This document shows positions 26,150-34,699 of a stretch of 56,632 bases of DNA, in pieces. Each line of letters opens with the position of its first letter. Positions within the stretch are counted from its first letter, which is position 1. Under the pieces are notes generated by a model. The model saw nothing but the letters and a program-made list of their open reading frames with translations, was not told the origin of the DNA and searched no databases. A program made the position numbers and the translations under genes. The DNA lies in NCBI GenBank assembly GCA_964519835.1, contig CAZFLD010000025.1:1-56632 (forward strand). Reading direction: 5' to 3'. The stretch comes from CAZFLD01 sp964519835 (GTDB taxonomy: Bacteria > Spirochaetota > Spirochaetia > DSM-27196 > CAZFLD01).

Positions 26150-27496
26150 ATGCCGACCCTCGTCTGGCTCAGGAACAACCTACGCCTCCACGATAATCGC
26201 TGCCTCGTCGAGGCCGCCGATTCAGACCGGCTGTTGTTTGTCTACATCTTCCCTGAGCGTGTCTTTGGCCACACACGCACGGGCTTCAGACGAACAGGAC
26301 CTTTCCGGGCGAAGTTTCTCATCGAGACGGTTGGTGAGATGGAGCGGAAGCTGCGTGGCCTTGGCGGGACCATTCTCGTCTATCGAGGAGACCCGGCCAC
26401 GATTATCGGCAGGCTGTGCGCGGACTACTCGGTCGACCGCCTGATCTTTCCGGAGGAAGCCGGAACCGAGGAGGCGGAGGAAGAGGCCGCCGTTGCGGCG
26501 GAGCTGTCGCCCGCGGTTGAAATCTTTCGGGGCCACGACGACGTGATGTACCGTCCCTCGGACCTGCCCTTCCCGCCTGACTCGATTCCCGATGTGTTCA
26601 GCGACTTCAGGCGGGCGGTGGAGTCCTCGGCGATTATCCGAGATCCGTTGCCTACTCCCACCACACTGCCTGCGCCGGTAGTCATTTCCGGCGCGGGGCA
26701 ACAAGAAGCGCCTGTGTTTGCCCGTCCTGACGCCGTCGCGGGTCGACCAACCGTCTTGGATCTCTCCGGTTCGCCGGAGATGGCGCCGGACCCCCGGGGA
26801 ATGCGCTTTGCGGGCGGAGAGACGGCGGGCCTGGCGCGGCTCGAGAGCTACCTCTGGGAAACGGCGGCGGTCGCGACGTACAAACAGACACGGAACGGTC
26901 TTGTGGGCAAAGACTACTCGGCAAAGCTGTCGCCGTGGCTCGCGGTCGGCGCTCTCTCGGCTAGGACCGTCTCGGCGGAGCTCGCCGCCTTTGAGCGCGA
27001 CGAAGTCAAAAACGAGTCGACCTACGCCCTTCGCTTTGAGCTCACGTGGCGTGACTACTTTTTCTACCTGGCCAAGAAATACGGCGCCCGCCTGTTCCAT
27101 CTGTCGGGCCCGGCCAATCGGTATCGATCCTGGAGACGTGATGCAACGGCTTTTTCCGACTGGTGCGCCGGGCGCACGGGAGAGGAGCTTGTAGACGCGG
27201 CTATGCGGGAGTTGAGCCTTACCGGGTACACAAGCAACCGGGCGCGGCAGAACGTCGCGAGTTACTTGGCCAGAGACCTGGAACTGGATTGGCGGATGGG
27301 AGCCGAGTATTTCGAGTCGCTACTCGTGGACTACGACCCTGCGAGCAACTACGGAAACTGGACCTACACGGTTGGCGTAGGAACCGATCCGCGCAAAGAC
27401 CGGTACTTCAGTCCACAAAGACAAGCCGAGCGCTACGACCCGGACCGGACCTTCCGTGACCTGTGGCTCGGCGGCGGCCAGTTGGCACTGTTCTAA
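26150..27496 (+). CDS. DASH-type cryptochrome/photolyase
   Basis: This is a 448-residue flavoprotein of the cryptochrome/photolyase superfamily. The N-terminal photolyase domain starts PTLVWLRNNLRLHDN. The FAD-binding half contains KQTRNGLVGKDYSAKLSPWLAVG-like contacts and then NRARQNVASYLARDLELDW, YDPASNYGNW and GVGTDPR. The last set is characteristic of the DASH class, which repairs cyclobutane dimers in single-stranded DNA and may signal blue light. I chose the ATG at 26150 because the homology starts there; a longer open frame to 25880 lies inside the hydrolase gene. A light-exposed habitat is suggested. The coding 3' end leads directly into a GC-rich tandem repeat. Confidence 0.9.
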   Translation: MPTLVWLRNNLRLHDNRCLVEAADSDRLLFVYIFPERVFGHTRTGFRRTGPFRAKFLIETVGEMERKLRGLGGTILVYRGDPATIIGRLCADYSVDRLIFPEEAGTEEAEEEAAVAAELSPAVEIFRGHDDVMYRPSDLPFPPDSIPDVFSDFRRAVESSAIIRDPLPTPTTLPAPVVISGAGQQEAPVFARPDAVAGRPTVLDLSGSPEMAPDPRGMRFAGGETAGLARLESYLWETAAVATYKQTRNGLVGKDYSAKLSPWLAVGALSARTVSAELAAFERDEVKNESTYALRFELTWRDYFFYLAKKYGARLFHLSGPANRYRSWRRDATAFSDWCAGRTGEELVDAAMRELSLTGYTSNRARQNVASYLARDLELDWRMGAEYFESLLVDYDPASNYGNWTYTVGVGTDPRKDRYFSPQRQAERYDPDRTFRDLWLGGGQLALF

Positions 27497-27510
27497 GTGT
27501 TGCGTGAGCC

Positions 27511-27562
27511 GGCCCGGCGGTCTCGGCCTGAGGGTCTCGGCCCGGCGGTCTCAGCCTGAGGG
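27511..27562. repeat. 24-bp direct repeat, two copies, period 28
   Basis: A 24-base unit beginning GGCCCGGCGG and ending GCCTGAGGG occurs at 27511-27534 and again at 27539-27562 with one mismatch. The second copy overlaps the 3' end of the PhzF gene (stop at 27551). It sits between two convergent genes. Confidence 0.85.
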
Positions 27563-28456
27563 CGTCCCGGCGACCGGCGGGTCGCAGGACCAAGTAATCT
27601 GCTTGCTCTGTGCCATAGGGTTCGGCAGGTTGATACGCCCACGTATAAGTGTGACGGCGTTGCCGCCGATGCGCACCCCGTTTTCGCTCACCTTGCAGTA
27701 CACCACGCCGCCGCGCGGCGACGCCTGCCGACCACACAGCTCCTTCTTACCAAGAACACCGGCCCAGTAGGGAGCCAGGTAGCTGTGCGCCGAGCCGGTT
27801 ACCGGATCCTCGGGAATGCCAAAGGCCGGCGCGAAAAAACGAGACACAAAGTCATAGTCGGACGCACCAGGCGAATCCGCGGTAAGAACAAGTGCCCCTA
27901 CGTTCATCGATTCGATGTCGGCGATTTTCGGAATGGCGGTCCGGACATCGGCCGCGGACTCGAGGCGCAAGAAGACAATGGGCTTTCCGGAGAACTCCGA
28001 CTCAAAGCACTCGACGATACGCGTGCTGCCGGGCAAACTGACCACATCCTGGATGTCCGGCACGGATCCACAGGGGGTGACATCAAAGGCGGGAAAGTCC
28101 AACCAAATCCTATGGTCGTCTGGGCAGTCGTCGCAGTCGTCTGGGTAGGCTTTGATGGGCCCACTCCGGGTGTAGAACTCCAGCTGAGAGCCGGCGACAC
28201 CGCCCTCTTCGTGCAACAGCACGTGAGCCGCCGCAATGGTTGCATGGCCGCATAGATCAACCTCGCTGCGTGGTGTAAACCAGCGCAGGTCAAAGCCCTC
28301 TCTGGCCGGCCGCACAAACGCCGTCTCGGCCAGATTCATCTCAAAGGCGACGGACTGCATCTGCTCTTCGTCAATCGAGTCGTCGATAAGGCAGACCGCC
28401 GCCGGGTTCCCGCGAAACGGCTCAGTGGAGAATGCGTCCACCGTGTAAATCTTCAC
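27551..28456 (-). CDS. PhzF-family isomerase/epimerase
   Basis: This is a 301-residue protein of the PhzF family, which has the diaminopimelate epimerase fold. The N-terminus YTVDAFSTEPFRGNPAAV and NLAETAFV (Glu44, the catalytic acid in PhzF) are diagnostic. RWFTPRSEVDLCGHAT and DPVTGSAHSYLAPYW mark the second half of the duplicated fold. PhzF itself isomerises dihydro-hydroxyanthranilate in phenazine synthesis, but most family members act on unknown substrates, and no other phenazine gene is here. It starts with GTG three bases after the radical SAM stop and is the last gene of the nuclease/ATPase operon. Confidence 0.88.
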   Translation of the reverse strand: MKIYTVDAFSTEPFRGNPAAVCLIDDSIDEEQMQSVAFEMNLAETAFVRPAREGFDLRWFTPRSEVDLCGHATIAAAHVLLHEEGGVAGSQLEFYTRSGPIKAYPDDCDDCPDDHRIWLDFPAFDVTPCGSVPDIQDVVSLPGSTRIVECFESEFSGKPIVFLRLESAADVRTAIPKIADIESMNVGALVLTADSPGASDYDFVSRFFAPAFGIPEDPVTGSAHSYLAPYWAGVLGKKELCGRQASPRGGVVYCKVSENGVRIGGNAVTLIRGRINLPNPMAQSKQITWSCDPPVAGTPSG

Positions 28457-28459
28457 GCC

Positions 28460-29923
28460 TTAATTATAGGCAATCCCGTCGGCGAATGCTTCATGTTCGA
28501 TCTCATTATCGATATTGGGAGGACGGTAAATCCTTCCGCCGGAGTCGGTCGTAAGGATGTGTTGTTTGTCGAGTATGGCGCGCGCGAGGTCGGATGCCGG
28601 GTCCGCCTTGAGGGCGTTGATACATCGGGCCGCGCGGAACGTCGTTACCAGCTCCGCCGTGGAGAGGTCACCCCATGGATAACAGGCCGACCCGCTGGTG
28701 AGTGCCGGTGACACGGAAGCAAGAAGCGTGTCGGCCGGGGAATCGGCAAGACCCCGAACCGGGTAGTAGGGGGACACACCGATCTCGGTCGGCTGCGCCG
28801 CAAGGGTCCTGAGAACGGTACCGGCGCGGACCGTTGAGCGGGGCATCCCGGCAATCACATAGGTTACCGCCTCGATCCCAAGGCGCCGAGCAGTACACAG
28901 GACATCCACCAGACGATCCAGGGGCCGGTCGCCCGACATATCTCCCAGGCTGAGGTTTACTCTCCTGAGTCCGAATCCCGCGAGCTTTGTAGCCAGATTA
29001 CCGTCGAGGAGCCGGTAATCCAGGCCGTTTTCGCAGGAAAACTCGAACGATCCTACGGCGGACCCCACTCTTTGGACCAGCCACAGGAGGAGCTCCGGCG
29101 CATAGAGGATGTTGTCGTCCTCGATGTTTAGCCGCAGCCGCTTCCCGGCCGCGACGCGGGTGATCTCTTCGATCGTACGGGCAAGCGACTCTTCGGTTGG
29201 CAGGCGAAAGCTCGCCCCGTGTGCAAGGTGATTCGAGCAGAACCGGCATCTTCGAGGGCAGCCCCGCGTGACCGAGAGGGCAACGGTGACGGTGTGGGCG
29301 TTGTCGGCAACTACGGCCCACGTCGGCTCGTGGGCTACGACCCGCGCTTTGCCGGTAGCCGCCCCACCACCGGCGGTATTGTCGGCAAGCGAGAGACGGA
29401 GCTCGGCTTCTCCGACCACGACCTCATCAAAGAGCCCTGGTTCGCAAGCACACCACGTCGCGGGCAAGGTTCCGTCGAAGTACTGCGGCCAAACCGAAGC
29501 GCCGGCGCCGCCGAGGACGATCCGTACGTCGGCGCCTCGGGGTTGTAGGCGCAGTGCTTTGGCAAGTAACACCGCCTCTTCGGCGTAGGCCCACGCAAAG
29601 AGGGAGATGTACACCTCATCGGGCCGTTTTTCCATGATCTCACCGGCAAGAGCCCGTGGCTCCGGGCCAAACCGTTGGTAGTGTCGGAAAAAGGATGTCG
29701 GGCCCGACTCCGAAGGCAGAATGTAGGGCACGAGGTGGGAGAGGGCGTCGGGGAGTGGTAGGCGGCGAGGTTTTATCCGCCGCGCGGATGCCACGATTAG
29801 ATCAACACTTCGCCCGACGGAGCCAAGCAGGCGAGCAACGGCGCGGGCGCCGAGTCCGGCGTTTCGGTGCCACGTGTGGTAGAAGTCACAAACCGCGGGT
29901 TGGACAACGACCGCCCTTACCAA
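28460..29923 (-). CDS. Radical SAM protein with possible B12-binding-like N-terminus
   Basis: This is a 487-residue radical SAM enzyme. The cluster motif is GCPRRCRFC with Cys222, 226 and 229 (CxxxCxxC). A Rossmann-like N-terminal region (residues 80-180, including VLGGAGASVWPQY) precedes it, as in B12-binding radical SAM enzymes, but a clear DxHxxG cobalamin motif is not seen. Later segments (LRLNIEDDNIL, SFEFSCENGLDYRLL, VNLSLGD) are TIM-barrel strands. The TTG start is supported by GGAG eight bases upstream and overlaps the ATPase stop by 7 bases. The substrate is unknown. It is not the anaerobic sulfatase-maturing enzyme, as it lacks the cysteine-rich C-terminus of that family. Confidence 0.85.
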   Translation of the reverse strand: MVRAVVVQPAVCDFYHTWHRNAGLGARAVARLLGSVGRSVDLIVASARRIKPRRLPLPDALSHLVPYILPSESGPTSFFRHYQRFGPEPRALAGEIMEKRPDEVYISLFAWAYAEEAVLLAKALRLQPRGADVRIVLGGAGASVWPQYFDGTLPATWCACEPGLFDEVVVGEAELRLSLADNTAGGGAATGKARVVAHEPTWAVVADNAHTVTVALSVTRGCPRRCRFCSNHLAHGASFRLPTEESLARTIEEITRVAAGKRLRLNIEDDNILYAPELLLWLVQRVGSAVGSFEFSCENGLDYRLLDGNLATKLAGFGLRRVNLSLGDMSGDRPLDRLVDVLCTARRLGIEAVTYVIAGMPRSTVRAGTVLRTLAAQPTEIGVSPYYPVRGLADSPADTLLASVSPALTSGSACYPWGDLSTAELVTTFRAARCINALKADPASDLARAILDKQHILTTDSGGRIYRPPNIDNEIEHEAFADGIAYN

Positions 29924-32373
29924 GCAGCGGGCTCCAATTGCGTGACCTCGGCGCCATTAAAAACAGCGGCGTGGTCGGGATGACACGTAAAGTACACGGT
30001 CTGCACAGACTGCGCAAAAGAGCGTATCAGCTCCGCCGCGGCCTTCCGCCGTCCCGGGTCGAGCTCTACCAACGGATCGTCCAAGACCACAAACGCTTCC
30101 CCGCCCTCACCAAGCAGGGAAGCGGCCAAGGCCAACCGAACCGCCAGACCAAGCGATCCCCGTGTGCCGGTAGAAAGCAGCTCGTAGGGCAGCTCGACGC
30201 CGTCGCGCCTGTGGAAGGACGAGCCGAGCACCTCTTTGGATCGCGCCGGTTTATACGCGCCGCCTACTATCCGTGTCGCAAAGTGGGAGAATCGCTCGAC
30301 AAAAGGCAAAAACGTGTCCGCATCCATCTGGGACAATAAACGATCCGTTGCCTCGGCGACCCGGCGCAGGGCCTTGCCTCTACGCTTGAGCCTCTCGAGC
30401 TCATACTCGCTCCGGGCGACCTCCTCCCGCAGGTCATCAAGCGACTCTTCCGGTCTTGCGGCCTCCGCCGTGGCAAGCTCGGAGCGCAACTCGGCGCAGG
30501 TCATCGCCTCCTGTCGCTCCGTCACTTCGGCTTGGTGATAGGCGTGTGTAAACTCATCGGGAGTGTCAAATCCGTCGGGCAGGGAAAGGCCGGACACGGT
30601 CTCCGCCTCGAGCGTCCGTTTCCTGTGGCGCAGGTCCCCGAGCTCCTCAACCAGGGAATCCACGTTTCCATATCGTGACGCGAGCTCCGCGACGTGAGCT
30701 CGTGCACCATCTACTCGTGCAGTAAGAGCCGCGGCCTTATTGGTGAGGTCGATCTGCCGCGCCGCGATCTCCTTTTGCCCTCGCTTGAGCTCAGATACCG
30801 GATCGGCCACGTCTTGCCGCGCGGAGGATACGAGCTCTAGTGCCTCCACGATGGCCGACTCGTCGCCCTCTTCCACCAAGACATCGGCTAACAATCCGCG
30901 CGCGCGTCCGAGCCGCGTCTCGACATCGGCGCGAGCCAGATGCAGCTTTTGTGCCTCCTCCGACGAGCCGGTTCCGACAGCCTCTTTTATTGCATCGCGT
31001 TCGGCGTTTAATCGATCACGTGCAGCTCGCAGCTCGTGAACATCGATGTCGCCGGTGGTAACCTCGATCCGCGCATCATCGAGCTCGAAGCGCAAAAAGC
31101 GCCGACCGTCGACCAGGACCTCATCGCCCGTTGACAACACGCTTGTTGCGGGGTTGTCGTCGTCGGCACTCCAGGCCACACGTACATCGCGGTCCGCAAC
31201 AACACGTGCGTGAAGAGTGCCGGTGGAAAGCTCCACCGCGATACGAGAGAGCTTGTCCTCGATCTTCGCGAGCCGATCGACGGTCTTCCTGTCGATGGCC
31301 GGGTTTGACTCAAGCTCCGCCTCGAGATCGGCCACGGTCCGATTGTGCGTTTCACGCTCCCGCAATCGTGAGGCCGCTTCTATGGCGGTGTCGAGCATTG
31401 CGACATCCTGTTTTGTTTTTTCGAGCCGTGCCTGTGTGGAGGCGAGCTCCTCGCTTCCTTCCTTTATTCGGTGGTCCTGTACCGGCCAGCTTTTTGCAGC
31501 TTCCGCGCGCTCCCTGATCTTTTCTTCGAGCAGTGCCGCCTCCGCCGCGATCGCTCTGCCACGCAGAACTCTCCCGTGCAACTCGCGATGGGCGGCGACA
31601 AACACCGCGGCCGCGTCCCGCTGGGCAGTATGCTCCTCGAGGCGCACACTTGCCTCCGCGATGCGGGCATCGGCTTCCTGGACGGCGCGACGCCGTTTCT
31701 CGGCGTCCTCGAGGGCGTAAGAGGCCTTCGTCAGTATACCGGCTCCCTTGACCCATCGTCCTTCGCCCGGACGGCGGCGCTCGGGAGCCTCAGCGGCCTC
31801 GTCCCACCTGCGGTACGTCTCCTCGAGCCGGTGTTTCAACCCCGACCGAAACTCTTCGATAGAGACTCCGCCGGTTTCAAATGCGGCACGACGAAGAACC
31901 TCGCCAAGGTCCCGCCGGAGGCTCGTACCGTCGAGCTCGTCCAGAGGGTCGGCGATCGAGCGTTGAGCGTTGAGGAACACCGCGCGAAAGCTTCCTTCCG
32001 AAACCGGAAGCAGATCCGCCGCTGCCGCCGCGACGGCACCCTGGTCGCGAATGCTCCCCTCCGGCGTTTCCAGGACGGAATAGGCATCGGCGCCCCAACG
32101 CTTGGCCAGGCGGTAGGCACGTTCACCCGCGGAAAAGGCCAGATCCGCCTCCACAAAGTCGCCGGCGGGTCGTGGCAGAAAACGGGCCACCTGTTTTTTG
32201 AACTGGGGAACGCTTAGCTTGGTCGGAACAAAGAGCAACAACGCAAGAGCGGAGTACAACGTGGACTTGCCGGCCTCGTTTGGCCCGAGGACCACGTTGA
32301 GCCCCGGCACAAAATCCACACGGAGGTTATCAAGCGCGGCAAAGGGGCCAACGTGGATGGAGCTAAGTTTCAC
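29917..32373 (-). CDS. SbcC/YhaN-like AAA ATPase
   Basis: This 818-residue SMC-like ATPase belongs with the calcineurin-like nuclease upstream. Walker A is GPNEAGKST at 30-38. A signature-like LSTGTRGSLGLAVRLALA and Walker B FVVLDDPLVELD lie near the C-terminus. Between them are about 600 residues of coiled coil. The middle has no CxxC zinc hook, which separates it from true SbcC/Rad50 and points to the YhaN-type branch. I chose the GTG at 32373 because KLSSIHVGPF is the family N-terminus; it overlaps the nuclease stop by 11 bases. The complex would act in DNA double-strand-end processing or repair. The open frame to 32406 lies within the nuclease gene. Confidence 0.85.
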   Translation of the reverse strand: MKLSSIHVGPFAALDNLRVDFVPGLNVVLGPNEAGKSTLYSALALLLFVPTKLSVPQFKKQVARFLPRPAGDFVEADLAFSAGERAYRLAKRWGADAYSVLETPEGSIRDQGAVAAAAADLLPVSEGSFRAVFLNAQRSIADPLDELDGTSLRRDLGEVLRRAAFETGGVSIEEFRSGLKHRLEETYRRWDEAAEAPERRRPGEGRWVKGAGILTKASYALEDAEKRRRAVQEADARIAEASVRLEEHTAQRDAAAVFVAAHRELHGRVLRGRAIAAEAALLEEKIRERAEAAKSWPVQDHRIKEGSEELASTQARLEKTKQDVAMLDTAIEAASRLRERETHNRTVADLEAELESNPAIDRKTVDRLAKIEDKLSRIAVELSTGTLHARVVADRDVRVAWSADDDNPATSVLSTGDEVLVDGRRFLRFELDDARIEVTTGDIDVHELRAARDRLNAERDAIKEAVGTGSSEEAQKLHLARADVETRLGRARGLLADVLVEEGDESAIVEALELVSSARQDVADPVSELKRGQKEIAARQIDLTNKAAALTARVDGARAHVAELASRYGNVDSLVEELGDLRHRKRTLEAETVSGLSLPDGFDTPDEFTHAYHQAEVTERQEAMTCAELRSELATAEAARPEESLDDLREEVARSEYELERLKRRGKALRRVAEATDRLLSQMDADTFLPFVERFSHFATRIVGGAYKPARSKEVLGSSFHRRDGVELPYELLSTGTRGSLGLAVRLALAASLLGEGGEAFVVLDDPLVELDPGRRKAAAELIRSFAQSVQTVYFTCHPDHAAVFNGAEVTQLEPAAW

Positions 32374-33520
32374 CGGTCTCACCCATAAGCTCGAGAGCCA
32401 CCGCAAGTGCCTCTTCGTCGTTGTTGTCCATAAGATCGGTCAACAAACGGTAAGCAAAGGAGTTGGACGAGAAACGCCGATCGACCTCCTCGCGACTCAG
32501 TAGCTCGAGAAGCGCCTCGTCGCGAAGCTCGAAGTAGTAGGCGCGCGCTTCCAGATCTCGTACAGCCTCGTGGTACCGCGTAAGCTCCTCGGTGGACAAG
32601 CGCCCGGTCACCGTAAGACGCAGAACCGTCTCCACGGAATCGTATTGTTTGATGATATCGCTGAGTTCCGAGGCGGGGTCCTGCCCGACCGAGAAGGTGA
32701 CGGCCCTATCGGCAAATCGAAACCTCGGTAAAGAAGCACGCCTGCTCGTTATTGGGGCTGTTTTGTTTTTCGCGTCGCCGGACGGCGGCCCGGCCCCTGC
32801 ACCGTCGCCGCCGTCCGTGCCCGCCAGATCGACGATTGTTACCCCACCGTCGTGACCACAGTGGAATCCGTCCGGGACGTGGGTACCGGGCACCACGAGC
32901 CCGGAGTCACCGTCGGCTACAGGTATGTGCGTGTGACCGATGATGGATAGATCGGCACCGACGGCGCGAACGTCGTCCATGGTCATGGGAAAGTACACAC
33001 CGTCCTCGTCGGGAGTGAGGCCGGCTATGCTGCCGTGGGCAACGAGGATACGCCGGCCCGCCTGTGTGTCTTCGTCGGAGGGGGCAATTTCGTTGAGGCG
33101 GTGCACGGATGCATGTTGTGCGTTACAGGGTGCCGCGTAGAGGACCACGTCCCCGGAGACGGGACGATAGGCTCCCGGTGAGGCCGCCACAAAGACGGCA
33201 TCGCCGGATTCCTCACGGAAGCGATCCCACAATGAATCGGCACCGGCGACTGCGTAGTCGTGGTTTCCCGGGAGCACAAATACCGCCTCGCCGGAAAAGG
33301 CATTTACTATTTGCGCCGCCCTTTTTATCTCGCCGGCCGGAACGTTTCGTCGGTCGAAAAGATCTCCCGCCACCACAAACAGCCCTACGCCCTCATCGTT
33401 GGCAAGCTGGACGTAGCGGCTTAGCGCATCGTAGCGGTCGGCGGCAATCGCCGCCCCAAGGCTGCCGTAGCCGGCAAAACGCAAGCCCAGATGCAGATCG
33501 GCAGTGGCCATGATCCTCAT
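32363..33520 (-). CDS. SbcD/YhaO-like metallophosphatase (DNA exonuclease)
   Basis: This is a 385-residue calcineurin-like nuclease of the SbcD/Mre11/YhaO group. The metal motifs are in order: ADLHLG (Asp8, His10), GDLFD (52-56), GNHD (85-88), VAHGS and GHTH (near residue 196). The C-terminal 130 residues form the capping/ATPase-contact part. It is the first gene of a four-gene operon and overlaps its ATPase partner by 11 bases. It is divergent from the DUF1295 gene. The Mn-dependent nuclease is expected to open and trim DNA ends or hairpins under control of the ATPase. Confidence 0.87.
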   Translation of the reverse strand: MRIMATADLHLGLRFAGYGSLGAAIAADRYDALSRYVQLANDEGVGLFVVAGDLFDRRNVPAGEIKRAAQIVNAFSGEAVFVLPGNHDYAVAGADSLWDRFREESGDAVFVAASPGAYRPVSGDVVLYAAPCNAQHASVHRLNEIAPSDEDTQAGRRILVAHGSIAGLTPDEDGVYFPMTMDDVRAVGADLSIIGHTHIPVADGDSGLVVPGTHVPDGFHCGHDGGVTIVDLAGTDGGDGAGAGPPSGDAKNKTAPITSRRASLPRFRFADRAVTFSVGQDPASELSDIIKQYDSVETVLRLTVTGRLSTEELTRYHEAVRDLEARAYYFELRDEALLELLSREEVDRRFSSNSFAYRLLTDLMDNNDEEALAVALELMGETGET

Positions 33521-33600
33521 GCGCCTACCCTACCCTGCAGACAGACCGACGGCCAAGTGGGCCGTGGGACCGCTCGACGGCCCGGAGAATGCCCGGCGGT

Positions 33601-33629
33601 TTGGCAGCGCCCGCCGGATGTGCTACCGT
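33601..33629 (+). promoter_or_regulatory. Candidate sigma-70 promoter for DUF1295 gene
   Basis: TTGGCA (33601-33606) and TACCGT (33624-33629) are separated by 17 bases and lie 27 bases before the ATG at 33656. The -35 matches 5 of 6 consensus bases; the -10 matches only 3. It is a reasonable but unproven promoter in the 135-base divergent gap. Confidence 0.35.
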
Positions 33630-33655
33630 CTGTGTCCCGAGAGGACAAAAGGCAT

Positions 33656-34699
33656 ATGGCACTGGTACACTACGATCCGGAAGGCGAAAAGATACCGGTC
33701 GGACGGTTCCCGATCCGACGCGGCACGGCTCTGTTTTTTGTGTTCTTGGCCTACGTGGCGGCGGGACTTGCGTTTCTGGCCGTGGCCGAGGGCCGTGATT
33801 GGGGTAGCCATTGGGGCGCTGTCCTTGCAGGTGACGTCGCCGCCACCCTTGTGGTGTTTTTGGCGTCGGTTGCCTTGAACAACTCGAGCACCTACGATCC
33901 GTACTGGAGCGTCGCGCCGCCCGTTATGCTTCTCTACATGATGATCAAGAGCGGCAACCTCGGCCTGGCCGCCACACTATTGCCCGGGGCGTTTTTTGCT
34001 GTTTTGCTCATCTGGTCAATGCGGCTAACCGGCAACTGGGTTCGCGGGTGGCGGGGGATTCACCACGAGGACTGGCGGTACCGACAGTTTCGGGCGAAGG
34101 TCGGTCGCGCCTATTGGCCGGCGAGTCTGGGCGGCATCCACCTTGTACCAACTCTTTTTGTTTTTTTGGCGCTGGTCCCCGGCTTTGCGATTGCGACAAG
34201 CCCGGTGGACTACCCGCTGCTTTTGATCTTGGGAACCGCGCTTGCCGCGGGCGCGGTACTGTTGGAGACGATTGCAGACGCGCAGTTGCACCGGCACCGA
34301 GATTCGCGCGCCGTCGGCGCAATCCGGGTCGGGCTGTGGCGCGTGAGCCGACATCCCAACTATCTGGGCGAGGTCGGCTTCTGGTGGGGCGTGTACATCG
34401 CCGGGCTCGGTAGTGGAGCGGCGCCGTGGACAGGCATCGGCGCATTGGCCATGACCTGTCTGTTTGCCTTCTACAGCGTTCCGGCCATGGAAGCTCGTCT
34501 TATGCATCGCCGGCGCGACTACGCCGAGCTTGCCCGGGAGGTTCCGCGCTTTTTGCCGTGGCTCGGCCGCCGTGGGGACGCGGAGGCCGGTGCGGGGCGG
34601 GTTAAAACAGGTCCGGCGACGGCCGCCGCTAAGCCCGGGTCCGAAGAGTCGGACACCTCTACCGGGGTGTCCTGCCGCGGCATACGGCGGATGCTATAG
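33656..34699 (+). CDS. DUF1295 membrane protein (steroid 5-alpha-reductase-like)
   Basis: This is a 347-residue polytopic membrane protein with seven or more helices. The C-terminal segment GLWRVSRHPNYLGEVGFWWG is the hallmark of DUF1295, the steroid 5-alpha-reductase/isoprenylcysteine methyltransferase-like fold, with the Arg-His-Pro-Asn-Tyr cofactor motif. The ATG at 33656 follows AAAGG and matches the family N-terminus; the frame is open to 33491 but that lies inside the divergent nuclease gene. The last 45 residues after PRFLPWLGRRG are low complexity and run antisense through the end of the MATE gene (181-base overlap). The family is thought to reduce or methylate lipids; the substrate is unknown. 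Confidence 0.82.
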   Translation: MALVHYDPEGEKIPVGRFPIRRGTALFFVFLAYVAAGLAFLAVAEGRDWGSHWGAVLAGDVAATLVVFLASVALNNSSTYDPYWSVAPPVMLLYMMIKSGNLGLAATLLPGAFFAVLLIWSMRLTGNWVRGWRGIHHEDWRYRQFRAKVGRAYWPASLGGIHLVPTLFVFLALVPGFAIATSPVDYPLLLILGTALAAGAVLLETIADAQLHRHRDSRAVGAIRVGLWRVSRHPNYLGEVGFWWGVYIAGLGSGAAPWTGIGALAMTCLFAFYSVPAMEARLMHRRRDYAELAREVPRFLPWLGRRGDAEAGAGRVKTGPATAAAKPGSEESDTSTGVSCRGIRRML

